Shown: one piece after another, positions 7,219 to 12,990 of the stretch | How positions within the stretch are numbered: the first letter of the stretch is position 1 | Layout of the letters: each line of letters starts with the position of its first letter | From: a virus | Reading direction: 5' to 3' (one strand) | Virus record (IMG/VR): IMGVR_UViG_3300032242_000780 | Location: 1 to 21,152 of that record | Length of the DNA: 21,152 nt | Translations under genes and position numbers: made by a program | Notes under the pieces: generated by a model | Databases searched by the model: none | Told to the model about the DNA's origin: nothing | What the model saw: only the letters and a program-made list of their open reading frames with translations

Positions 7219-7487
7219 GCCATCGGGCCTCGGGCCATAACGCCTTTAGTTGCACAACCAGTGCCACGGATTTTGATGCCAGTTGTTTCTACGTTATCGT
7301 TGATACCAATGCTCACGCCGTTTGGCACAGGGTCTTCCAAGCTAACTTGGTCAGCCACTTTCTTGGTCATATATTCCTTGCGTGGAATACTGCCGTCAAT
7401 AGCTTGGCCTTTGGAGTTGTGTGGCTGGGCATAAACGGACGCTGGCCCGTTTTCCTTGCCCATGCTTTTGGAGCTAAATTTAGCCAT
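7215..7487 (-). CDS. Small basic phage protein with RGTGxATKG/ARGPMA C-terminus
   Basis: The 90-residue protein starts MAKFSSKSMGKENGPASVYA and ends with IKIRGTGCATKGVMARGPMA. I recall similar C-terminal motifs in short proteins beside adaptor genes of environmental phages. It contains no membrane segment or known catalytic motif. Its ATG shares one base with the upstream stop (TAATG) and its own stop overlaps the adaptor start by four bases, so three genes are coupled. Its position between a KGG-motif protein and the adaptor suggests a virion-associated role. No function is known to me. Confidence 0.8.
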   Translation of the reverse strand: MAKFSSKSMGKENGPASVYAQPHNSKGQAIDGSIPRKEYMTKKVADQVSLEDPVPNGVSIGINDNVETTGIKIRGTGCATKGVMARGPMA

Positions 7488-7753
7488 TATTTACCCCTTG
7501 AAGAGCTGCGTTGATTCATTGCGCGAGCCATATTGCGGCCCATAGCTTTCATTGCCTGACCAGTTACGCCGCCCTTAGCCATGCGGTCAATGCCGCCTTT
7601 TTTAAGCACAATCTTTGTGCCTTTACCGCCTTTATGCTCTTGCATATCATGCTCTTTAAAGGCTTTTTTGATCATAGCAACATCTTGCTTTTTATCCATT
7701 GCCTCTTCGCGCTTTTGCTCAGATTTGGATTCACCCATTTCTTTTTTAGCCAT
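7487..7753 (-). CDS. Small Lys/Met/Gly-rich phage protein (KGG-motif family)
   Basis: This 88-residue highly basic protein has AGGAG upstream of its ATG. Key segments are EAMDKKQDVAMIKKAFKEHD (17-36), HKGGKGTKIVLKKGG (40-54), DRMAKGGVTGQAM and a C-terminal GRNMARAMNQRSSSRGK. The DKKQ...KKAFK-HD...HKGGKG pattern recurs in environmental phage genomes as an unnamed short protein. The DKKQ and KKGG/AKGG segments also resemble the 123-residue protein at 10062-10433, so the two may be distant paralogues. The charge suggests nucleic-acid or capsid-interior contact, which is inference only. It is coupled by a one-base overlap to the next gene. Confidence 0.82.
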   Translation of the reverse strand: MAKKEMGESKSEQKREEAMDKKQDVAMIKKAFKEHDMQEHKGGKGTKIVLKKGGIDRMAKGGVTGQAMKAMGRNMARAMNQRSSSRGK

Positions 7754-7762
7754 AATAAACTC

Positions 7763-8152
7763 CTATGTTACCGATACTGTGACTGTACCCACACTTGCAG
7801 TCGTTTGCAAATAATTTGGTGTTAGAGCAGCCGTAAAACTGCTGGCTCCTCCAATTGGATTCCAGCCCCATTGTAAATCCCGCGAACCGCCACCGGGGTA
7901 TCCCAAAGTATCCAGTCCAGAAGAATAATAACTACGATCTGGCCTTGGATTCCTTACGCCCTGCGGATCATCAACTGGGAACATACCAAGCTGCAATTGC
8001 GGCTGATCTGGATCCCAGCATTGTGGACACACAAGCAATTCATAGTTTTTGGTTTTAATAACTTCGCGCTTAAGCTCAGTTAACAAAAACCGAAAACCAC
8101 ATCTATCGCATTCCGCAATGGAATTCTTACCGGAAGAAAACCTATTGCCCAT
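7763..8152 (-). CDS. Zinc-ribbon-containing phage structural-operon protein
   Basis: The 129-residue protein carries two CxxC pairs, C15/C18 (ECDRCGF) and C42/C45 (LLVCPQCWD), separated by 23 residues. This is the spacing of a small zinc ribbon, inferred to bind one zinc ion. The segment after it, PQLQLGMFPVDDPQGVRNPRP (about 51-71), is conserved in a family I recall in phages next to head-completion genes. The C-terminal third is Gly/Ser/Thr-rich (GGASSFTAALTPNYLQT). The gene begins immediately after the stop of the head-completion protein (TAAATG), so it is probably translated together with it. A structural or assembly role is more likely than transcription control given its place, but this is inference. 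Confidence 0.83.
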   Translation of the reverse strand: MGNRFSSGKNSIAECDRCGFRFLLTELKREVIKTKNYELLVCPQCWDPDQPQLQLGMFPVDDPQGVRNPRPDRSYYSSGLDTLGYPGGGSRDLQWGWNPIGGASSFTAALTPNYLQTTASVGTVTVSVT

Positions 8153-9085
8153 TTAGTAACTCCGACCGATAAACTGCTGGCGCGGAACAAACCGCACAGC
8201 CGCTTTTTCTCTATCCTCATCTGATGCCATTTGCCAAGCTTCATCGTACTGGGCTTTTAGCACCTGTAAACGGTTGGTTCCATCGGGAACCTTTAATGCC
8301 AAATAATATGCAAGCCCAGCAATCATGGCTGGGTAAAACCGGAACGGGACATCTGCAACGTTTACACCACTACCGGCGTCTTGGTTGCGGCGAAGTCTCC
8401 AATACGCAAATGTGTACGTTTGACCGCCATCTGGAATAGGCCAAACTGTAACTGCGGGCAATCTTTGAACAATGACAGCCGCTCCCACGCTATGTGAGGC
8501 TGCTGTTGTATTGTTTTGTCCACGAGCCACTGTGTTTATTGTGTTGCCAGATATGTACTGATAGAAGACTGTTTCAGTATCTATTAGTAGAAACCCTGAT
8601 GCAGATAGGCCAACGGTCGAGCTTAGTGTGATGGTTGTATCAGTTGCAGATACAGCCGAAGCTATAGTTATTGTTGTTGGTGAGTTTTGAGCATCTTGGC
8701 GCTGCACCCAAACTTGAATTGGGCGAGACTGCTGGAGCTTATTGGGCAACGTCGCATAGGTAGAAACACTAATACGAGTGATGGTCAGGTCAGCTTGATT
8801 AGATGTGCTGTTAGCCTGCGTGCGAATTACGTGTTCCAAGAGATCTACCGTATCAGACGGTAGAGCATAAGTAGACTGTCCTTGAACAAGGGTAATTGTC
8901 CCTTGATCCATAGTCCACATATTTATGCCACGATTTGCCCAGTCTGCAAAAAGGATGTTTAAAGATCGGCGGGCGGTTCGTAAGTCATAACCAGTGCGTA
9001 GCTCACTTCCAACGCGCTCAAACGCCTCCTCCACAATCTCCGTGAGATCGGGATTAAACGCTGTGGAGCCGGAAGTGATAGCCAT
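8153..9085 (-). CDS. Head-completion / tail accessory protein (P22 gp4-like) with an inserted beta domain
   Basis: The 310-residue protein has a helical N-terminal domain: LTEIVEEAFERVGSELRTGY (14-33), then RRSLNILFADWANRGINMW (39-57), which resembles the tail accessory and head-completion proteins that bind the portal in P22-like and related phages. A strand region (TITLVQGQSTYALPSDTVDL) follows. Residues about 138-208 (nucleotides about 8462-8674) hold TTITLSSTVGLSASGFLLID, ISGNTINTVARGQNNTTAA and SVGAAVIV, a beta-hairpin module I have seen embedded in many unrelated phage proteins. The family core resumes with RLPAVTVWPIPDGGQTYTFA and YWRLRR, then a helical C-terminus. It sits three genes upstream of the adaptor, consistent with portal-vertex assembly. 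Function is inferred from family resemblance. Confidence 0.83.
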   Translation of the reverse strand: MAITSGSTAFNPDLTEIVEEAFERVGSELRTGYDLRTARRSLNILFADWANRGINMWTMDQGTITLVQGQSTYALPSDTVDLLEHVIRTQANSTSNQADLTITRISVSTYATLPNKLQQSRPIQVWVQRQDAQNSPTTITIASAVSATDTTITLSSTVGLSASGFLLIDTETVFYQYISGNTINTVARGQNNTTAASHSVGAAVIVQRLPAVTVWPIPDGGQTYTFAYWRLRRNQDAGSGVNVADVPFRFYPAMIAGLAYYLALKVPDGTNRLQVLKAQYDEAWQMASDEDREKAAVRFVPRQQFIGRSY

Positions 9086-9087
9086 GA

Positions 9088-9264
9088 TTATTTCCTCAAG
9101 CCTTTAAGCGTCATTGCAAGGCGTGCTTGCTTCCCGGTTGTTCCGGAAGATTTGGCTGCTTTTGCCAGCTTACCTGCGGGAATAGGCTCACCTTCCTTTG
9201 CGCCAAGCTTTTTGCGAAGCGCGCCGGGGTTTTTAATTGCCTTTTGAATCCATTTTTCAGCCAT
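9088..9264 (-). CDS. Very small basic phage protein, 58 residues
   Basis: Translation of the minus strand from the ATG at 9264 gives 58 residues starting MAEKWIQKAIKNPGALRKKL and ending QARLAMTLKGLRK, then TAA. The start shares one base with the upstream stop (TAATG), and the stop lies two bases before the next ATG, exactly filling what would otherwise be a 180-base gap. The protein is strongly basic with an amphipathic helical N-terminus. I recall KWIQKAI-PGALRK-type short proteins in environmental phages as unnamed conserved proteins, which supports it being real. Its function is unknown. It may belong with the neighbouring small basic virion-associated proteins. Confidence 0.8.
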   Translation of the reverse strand: MAEKWIQKAIKNPGALRKKLGAKEGEPIPAGKLAKAAKSSGTTGKQARLAMTLKGLRK

Positions 9265-9497
9265 TATCTAAATCCCGCCGTTTTCTTTGCAATGGTTTTA
9301 GGTTGTGCAACAAATTGTTTCCCAGCCGCTTTGCCTTCTCGCTTTGCTTTAGTGGTGGCTGCATATTCTGCTGGGCTAAGAGACTTTATTGCTTTCTCGG
9401 GCAAGTATCGCTCTCCCGTCTTGCTGGACGGTTTGCCAGATTTGGTGCGCCATTTCTGGTCACCCCAATCCTTGAGCGATTGCTGCGGCGCTTTCAT
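9264..9497 (-). CDS. Small basic conserved phage protein
   Basis: This 77-residue protein reads LKDWGDQKWRTKSGKPSS (8-25), then TGERYLPEKAIKSLSPAEYA (27-46) and a Lys-rich end with KKTAGFR. The W-x-KWRTKSGKPS...GERYLP...L-EYAAT-KAKR pattern is one I recognise in environmental phages and cyanophages and, in part, in proteins of some giant viruses, usually unnamed (possibly DUF5872-related, not certain). It has no membrane segment. It is coupled to its neighbours on both sides by ATGA and TAATG overlaps. A nucleic-acid-binding or virion-internal role is possible from its charge, but this is inference. Confidence 0.82.
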   Translation of the reverse strand: MKAPQQSLKDWGDQKWRTKSGKPSSKTGERYLPEKAIKSLSPAEYAATTKAKREGKAAGKQFVAQPKTIAKKTAGFR

Positions 9498-9625
9498 TCA
9501 AAATCTTCAGTGGTTAAATTCGCTTCTTCAAAGGCCAGCTCTTCAAGAACTTCTTCCGTTCCACAAGTGCATGGCCCATCTTCTATAACAGCGCAATCAC
9601 TCATATGTCCTGCGTATTCAATCAC
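9494..9625 (-). CDS. Tiny acidic Cys-containing protein, 43 residues, GTG start
   Basis: From the GTG at 9625 the frame encodes 43 residues, including DCAVIEDGPCTCGTEEVLEE, and stops at 9494 overlapping the next ATG by four bases. An AGGAGG sequence lies five to eight bases upstream of the GTG, better placed than for the alternative ATG at 9604 (36 residues). The GTG also overlaps the upstream stop by eight bases, a spacing seen repeatedly in this operon. Unlike its basic neighbours it is strongly acidic, with three cysteines including a CxC pair. It fills an otherwise empty 120-base gap. Function unknown; reality is supported by the exact overlaps and the ribosome-binding site. Confidence 0.7.
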   Translation of the reverse strand: MIEYAGHMSDCAVIEDGPCTCGTEEVLEELAFEEANLTTEDFE

Positions 9626-10058
9626 GATAGCCTCCTCCTGCTGCTTTGTACTTCTTAGCTACAAGCTGCGCTTTGCGTGCTGACCACTGACCTGCGCCGG
9701 TTCCTTGCGTTGCTGCTGCTTTTACTTGGGACACAATCTTCTTGCGAAGACTGGGTTTTGTGTAATTGCCAGCAGCATTAACGCCGCCACCCTGTTTCAT
9801 GTAACCCATCTTATTACGAACTTCTTGCGGAAGTTTTGAAAGCCCCGGATTGTCTTCTGGAACTTCTTTTAACTCTCCGCCAGTAGCCATCTTTTTGGGC
9901 TTTTTACCAGCTTCTTTCATGGCAATAGCTGTTGCCGCCTGTTGAGCTAATCCACCTTTTTTATATTCAGTGAAATCAGTGTCATCACGGCGAGCAGTCT
10001 TCTTGCCAGTGGGCATTTTGGAGGGGCTAACAGCCCCCATTCCACGGCTTGCCATCAT
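9618..10058 (-). CDS. Small basic phage protein with KGG and GQWSARK motifs
   Basis: The 146-residue protein has a Lys/Gly-rich N-terminal half with YKKGGLAQQAATAIAM and KKMATGGELKEVPEDN, then MGYMKQGGGVN, and a conserved C-terminal domain, about 98-146: YTKPSLRKKIVSQVKAAATQ, GAGQWSARKAQLVAKKYKAA, ending GGGYRD. The KP-LR-K...GQWSARKAQL...YK-GGGY pattern is one I associate with an uncharacterised domain found in phages and some giant viruses (possibly DUF5872). Two adjacent ATG codons begin it. Its stop is overlapped by the next gene. No catalytic residues are evident; a DNA-packaging or internal virion role is speculative. Confidence 0.83.
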   Translation of the reverse strand: MMASRGMGAVSPSKMPTGKKTARRDDTDFTEYKKGGLAQQAATAIAMKEAGKKPKKMATGGELKEVPEDNPGLSKLPQEVRNKMGYMKQGGGVNAAGNYTKPSLRKKIVSQVKAAATQGTGAGQWSARKAQLVAKKYKAAGGGYRD

Positions 10059-10061
10059 GAC

Positions 10062-10433
10062 TTAGCAAAATTTACCGACGGTTTTGCCGCGAGAAGCAAT
10101 ACCATCAGCACGTGATGATGCAGAGCCACCAGCAGCCATGCCGCCTTTTTTCATGCCCATCATTTGTTTTTTGTCCAAGGCCATGTCAGCTTTGGAGCCT
10201 TCTTTCATGCCGCGTTTTTCAACGTCTTTGCCAGACTTTTCAAAAGCAGCCATACTCATTCCGCCTTTAGCCATGCCGCCACGCTTCATGCCCGGGGCCA
10301 TGCCGGGAGGCATACCTTGTGGAGCCATGTCAGGAGGAGGGGCAACTGGTGCTGCGGGAGCTGCTGCGCGACGGCGAGGAGCCGACATACGCGCTGCAAG
10401 CATTGCTGCCATACGTGGATCTATTTGGGGCAT
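10062..10433 (-). CDS. Met/Gly/Lys-rich small protein with ASSRADGIA C-terminal tag
   Basis: This 123-residue protein has a Pro/Ala/Met-rich N-terminal half (MPQIDPRMAAMLAARMSAPR, then a run of PPDMAPQGMPPGMAPGMKRG) followed by repeated basic-Gly-Gly motifs: KRGG, AKGG, KKGG, AAGG. It ends with SASSRADGIASRGKTVG and a final KFC. That C-terminus is shared with the protein at 11235-11483. The DMALDKKQ segment resembles DKKQ in the protein at 7487-7753. It has low complexity and is probably disordered. AAGGAG precedes the ATG. No function is known to me; a virion-internal protein is a reasonable guess from position and composition. Confidence 0.82.
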   Translation of the reverse strand: MPQIDPRMAAMLAARMSAPRRRAAAPAAPVAPPPDMAPQGMPPGMAPGMKRGGMAKGGMSMAAFEKSGKDVEKRGMKEGSKADMALDKKQMMGMKKGGMAAGGSASSRADGIASRGKTVGKFC

Positions 10434-10442
10434 GATAGCTCC

Positions 10443-10637
10443 TTATTTACGGGACATACCGCCACCACACATTGCTTTAACGTGTTCGTGGTGAAGCTTG
10501 TGACCAGCGGCATGGGCCTTGAAATGCTCATGGTGCTGCTTGTGACCATCACCGCCATATGTTTTTTCCATATGCTCTTGGTGCATGGCGTGAGAAGGAG
10601 TTTCTTCCTTCATGTTTTGCATATCTTCGTGTTTCAT
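10443..10637 (-). CDS. Histidine-rich small protein
   Basis: The 64-residue protein contains 13 histidines and 7 methionines. A 14-residue unit occurs twice: HKQHHEHFKAH beginning at residue 32 and HKLHHEHVKAM beginning at residue 46. It ends MCGGGMSRK. A strong AAGGAG lies six to seven bases before the ATG. The clustered HxxHHxH pattern could bind divalent metals such as nickel, zinc or copper, and the Met and Cys residues fit copper too, but there is no direct evidence. It lies between two KGG-motif proteins, the upstream one also His-rich. The reading frame is supported by its site and spacing, and the composition is also what would be expected of a disordered virion protein. Confidence 0.78.
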   Translation of the reverse strand: MKHEDMQNMKEETPSHAMHQEHMEKTYGGDGHKQHHEHFKAHAAGHKLHHEHVKAMCGGGMSRK

Positions 10638-10646
10638 ATTAACTCC

Positions 10647-11057
10647 TTATTTAGTGCGACCGCCGCGCTTCATGCCAGTATCGCTACCAGACATCTTTGG
10701 CTCCATAGCACGGGTATGACCGCTCTTTTGGATGCCATGCTCACCGTAAGCTTTTTTGGTATTGGAACCTTTTTCAACATCTGAGCCCATGCTAGATGGC
10801 CCCATAGTCTCGCCGCCGCCAGCCATTTTCATGTGCTTTGCAGCTTCGCGCATATGGTGCGCAGCCAAATGATGATGGATAGTATCTCCACCTTGTGCCA
10901 TCTTTTTCATATCACCACCTTTTGAAAATGTGCGGCCTTTATCGGCTGCGGTAAAATCTTTGCCCACGGATTGTGGTACGCCTACTTTCTTGGCAAAAGC
11001 TGGATTATTAGCTATTGCTGCCATGAAATTATGTTGTTTTTTACTCGTCGATGGCAT
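10647..11057 (-). CDS. Small protein with MPSTSKKQHNFM head and KGG motifs (DUF3008-like)
   Basis: I place the start at the ATG at 11057, giving 136 residues that begin MPSTSKKQHNFMAAIANNPA; an in-frame start further upstream at 11105 would run deep into the holin-like gene. The SKKQHNFM...FAKKVGVPQSVGKDF segment (5-36) is recognisable from phage proteins often named DUF3008. The rest is low-complexity: FSKGGDMKKMAQGGD, a His-rich stretch (IHHHLAAHHMREAAKHM, about 61-77) and a C-terminal MKRGGRTK. It overlaps the upstream gene by 17 bases. The head motif may bind a partner and the tail is probably disordered, which is inference. Function is unknown. Confidence 0.8.
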   Translation of the reverse strand: MPSTSKKQHNFMAAIANNPAFAKKVGVPQSVGKDFTAADKGRTFSKGGDMKKMAQGGDTIHHHLAAHHMREAAKHMKMAGGGETMGPSSMGSDVEKGSNTKKAYGEHGIQKSGHTRAMEPKMSGSDTGMKRGGRTK

Positions 11058-11238
11058 CTTGACTGCTCTTAGCCTTACGATTAAAAATTGCTTGAACTGT
11101 ATCACTTTCGTATATACGGATACCTAGCCATATAATAGTAAAAAGCGATGCAATTGCCGGTAAAAACTCCATCATAGTACCTAACGTAGTAAATACGGCA
11201 AAACCATCTACAATATCTTTTGCGTTGTGATCGTTCAT
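11041..11238 (-). CDS. Putative holin-like membrane protein
   Basis: This 65-residue protein has one clear hydrophobic stretch at about residues 13-42 (FAVFTTLGTMMEFLPAIASL then FTIIWLGIRIYE), with charged ends and a basic, acidic C-terminal tail. Its size and the TLG...LP-I-SLFTIIW-GIRIYE pattern match small phage holins I recall, which make inner-membrane pores to release endolysin at the end of infection. Its ATG overlaps the preceding stop by four bases. No endolysin or spanin is visible in the window, and a lysis gene inside a structural cluster is not typical, so another membrane role cannot be excluded. Holin assignment is moderately confident. Confidence 0.72.
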   Translation of the reverse strand: MNDHNAKDIVDGFAVFTTLGTMMEFLPAIASLFTIIWLGIRIYESDTVQAIFNRKAKSSQDAIDE

Positions 11239-11483
11239 ACGTATGTACCCCTAGTTTTCCCGCGTTGGGCAATACCATCTGCACGGGATGATGCGCTAGA
11301 AACTTTACCGCCCTTAGCTTTATTAACCGTGGGCTCATCAACTGGCGTTGAGTCAGGATAAACGATGGGCTTAGGCATTGGCTTTGGCACGGGTTTAATA
11401 ACAATTTTTGCTTTAACCGGCGCTGGCATTGTGGATGTAGGCTCATCCACCGGTGTTGCGTTCTGGTATTTGTAGTCAGCCAT
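11235..11483 (-). CDS. Pro/Lys-rich small protein with ASSRADGIA C-terminal tag
   Basis: The 82-residue protein contains two PVDEPT segments (about 11-16 and 47-52), a Pro/Lys alternation (KAKIVIKPVPKPMPKPIVYP) and a C-terminal AKGGKVSSASSRADGIAQRG ending KTRGTYV. The last 20 or so residues match the end of the protein at 10062-10433. The KPxPKPxP stretch should be extended and flexible, in the manner of TonB-like linkers, but no membrane anchor is present. It is coupled to the holin-like gene by an ATGA overlap. Role unknown; the tag suggests a shared partner or destination with the other tagged protein. Confidence 0.8.
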   Translation of the reverse strand: MADYKYQNATPVDEPTSTMPAPVKAKIVIKPVPKPMPKPIVYPDSTPVDEPTVNKAKGGKVSSASSRADGIAQRGKTRGTYV

Positions 11484-11491
11484 ACATCACC

Positions 11492-11737
11492 TTAACAGTT
11501 CCAAGCCCGAAGGCTCTTGTTTATACGAGAATTCGGGTCTTTGGCGGTCTTCTCGCTGGTAAGTTTTTTCTTCATCCCAGTCATCCTTGCACAAAAAGAG
11601 TCGCGCCTGCTGCCGCCTTCCGGCTGGGGAGGTTTCAAATTCATGCCTTGCTTTTTGGCTGAGGCTCTCCCCTTGGCGTTTAAACCGCCATTGGGATTCT
11701 TGCCTTCCTTGCGAGTCCATGCTGGAGACTTAGCCAT
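11492..11737 (-). CDS. Small conserved basic phage protein (DUF6321-like)
   Basis: I choose the ATG at 11737, giving 81 residues; it overlaps the upstream stop by eight bases, while an earlier in-frame ATG at 11788 would add an unrelated hydrophobic stretch. The sequence KSPAWTRKEGKNPNGGLNAK (3-22), then GRASAKKQGMNLKPPQPEGG, RRDSFCARMTGMKKKLTSEK and DPNSRINKSLRAWNC is one I recognise from many phages as a short unnamed protein (I believe DUF6321). Two cysteines are present (one in SFCARM, one at the C-terminus). It is basic and probably globular. The overlapping ORF at 11487-11720 in another frame is a shadow. Function unknown. Confidence 0.86.
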   Translation of the reverse strand: MAKSPAWTRKEGKNPNGGLNAKGRASAKKQGMNLKPPQPEGGSRRDSFCARMTGMKKKLTSEKTAKDPNSRINKSLRAWNC

Positions 11738-12218
11738 AAAACACCGTAGCGGCAATGTTGGCAGGAACACCAACATAAATACCATCATTAGCTAGGATAC
11801 CTTCGCCGGGGATGGTTACACATACAGGTACGCTGTTTGTAATATCAATTTCCATCAGCGCTTGTGCGTAAACCGAAACATTACCAGTTCCTGATGAAGA
11901 CGGTACAGTTGCCGTAAATGTAGTCGGGCCTGTGACGGTGATTGTGTAAATGTTGTCTGTGCCATTGCCAGACGTGTAGTCCAAAAACACGCGAGCGCCG
12001 GTTGTAAGCCCATGTCCAGCAGCAACAGTAACAGTAACAGTCGTTGTTGAAATACTGTATGTGCCAGCTAAAACTACATTATTGGCAAAAAATACATTTG
12101 CAGGCGTGCCTGACGATGTATTAGAAACAACCGCACCTTTTAATCGGCAACGAGTGCTAATGCCTACGCTAGACGCGCTAGTCTGAACGTGAAACGACTT
12201 AACATCAGTTTGCATCAT
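11730..12218 (-). CDS. Beta-rich virion structural protein
   Basis: The 162-residue protein starts MMQTDVKSFHVQTSASSVGI and has AAGGAG nine bases before the first ATG. Residues about 50-110 hold GTYSISTTTVTVTVAAGHGL, TTGARVFLDYTSGNGTDNIY and TITVTGPTTFTATVP, a compact Ig-like or hairpin module met in many phage structural proteins. The C-terminus (ITNSVPVCVTIPGEGILAND) resembles small capsid-associated proteins. It lacks a signal peptide and membrane helices. It follows the 232-residue structural gene, separated by a hairpin. A head decoration or neck role is inferred from position. Confidence 0.82.
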   Translation of the reverse strand: MMQTDVKSFHVQTSASSVGISTRCRLKGAVVSNTSSGTPANVFFANNVVLAGTYSISTTTVTVTVAAGHGLTTGARVFLDYTSGNGTDNIYTITVTGPTTFTATVPSSSGTGNVSVYAQALMEIDITNSVPVCVTIPGEGILANDGIYVGVPANIAATVFYG

Positions 12219-12240
12219 AATTGATTACTCCTTAAAAGCT

Positions 12241-12256
12241 GGGGGCCGAAGTCCCC
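12241..12256 (-). other. Intercistronic hairpin with UUCG loop
   Basis: Read on the minus strand, GGGGAC-TTCG-GCCCCC folds with a C-G closing pair, one A-C mismatch and four G-C pairs. It sits between the stop at 12267 and the AAGGAG before 12218. Only a short CTTTT follows, so it is at best a weak terminator; an attenuator or an RNA-processing and stability element is equally possible. Confidence 0.45.
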
Positions 12257-12266
12257 AATAAATCAA

Positions 12267-12965
12267 TTAATCAAAGTTACCGTAGGGGTAAGTTGTCAAT
12301 GTACCAATGTTGTTATCTGGCTGGGTGTACTGCAACGTAAAGTTGAGTTTTCCAGTCAAAGATGTGCGGGTATCCAAAGCAGTACCAACAATAGCAACAG
12401 TAATAACTACTTGAGACAAATTGGGGGCAGTGCCACCTTGATAAATGTCGGTAGATGCTGCTGTTTGATTGGTAATTTGTGTTGCTGTAAACGTAGCAAG
12501 AGCTTGGCGACCAACAGCGCTAATAGCGCCAGTTGCAAAATATGCAGCAGTTCCAGCAGCGGCAGTGTAGTTATTGGAAACATACACAGTAACCGATGAC
12601 AGGGCGGCAGAACCGCCAGCAACAGCAACCACAGCGCCCAAGTCAACATAGATATTATCTAGGTCAGCACCTGCGGGCAAATACATAACTGCGCCACGAT
12701 ATACGTTGGTTGCAGTATCTGCGGGGATAGTTTGGGCGGTAGGAGTAGCTGTTGCCGAGGGAACAAATACCGTCGCTGCTACGTTAGGTACGCCGTTGGA
12801 GGCTACAAAAATACCAGAGCCACCGGAATATGTGGAACTACCAGCGGTAGTATTAGATAGATCTAGATCAACGTTTTGAACCAGTTGGGAATAACCTACG
12901 TTACGCAGGGGGCCAAAACGATTATCGCCCGACAGGATCGGGCCTTCAAATGTGGAACGTGCCAT
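12267..12965 (-). CDS. Virion structural protein, first gene after the internal promoter
   Basis: The 232-residue protein opens MARSTFEGPILSGDNRFGPL (1-20) followed by RNVGYSQLVQNVDLDLSNT, a conserved head I recall from phages where this protein is encoded next to the capsid gene. The rest is Ala/Thr/Val-rich with alternating hydrophobic residues (VYRGAVMYLPAGADLDNIYV, then GAISAVGRQALATFTA and LNFTLQYTQPDNNIGTLTTY), suggesting a beta-rich virion protein. AAGGA lies nine bases before the ATG. A promoter at 13056-13083 and a leader of about 85 bases precede it, so it may be more highly expressed than its position alone would allow. Head decoration is a reasonable guess but is not shown. Confidence 0.84.
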   Translation of the reverse strand: MARSTFEGPILSGDNRFGPLRNVGYSQLVQNVDLDLSNTTAGSSTYSGGSGIFVASNGVPNVAATVFVPSATATPTAQTIPADTATNVYRGAVMYLPAGADLDNIYVDLGAVVAVAGGSAALSSVTVYVSNNYTAAAGTAAYFATGAISAVGRQALATFTATQITNQTAASTDIYQGGTAPNLSQVVITVAIVGTALDTRTSLTGKLNFTLQYTQPDNNIGTLTTYPYGNFD

Positions 12966-12990
12966 GACAAAAAGTCCTTATGCAAAAGTC

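Noticed and set aside
9127-9683. Overlapping plus-strand ORFs of 153 and 148 residues
   Set aside because: They cross several minus-strand genes that have matching overlaps and ribosome-binding sites; shadow frames.
10164-10784. 206-residue plus-strand ORF
   Set aside because: It lies entirely antisense to three small minus-strand genes and its His/Phe-rich sequence mirrors their His, Lys and Gly codons; it has no plausible place in an all-minus operon.
11487-11720. 77-residue minus-strand ORF in another frame
   Set aside because: The frame of 11492-11737 carries a recognisable conserved phage protein; this one is a shadow.
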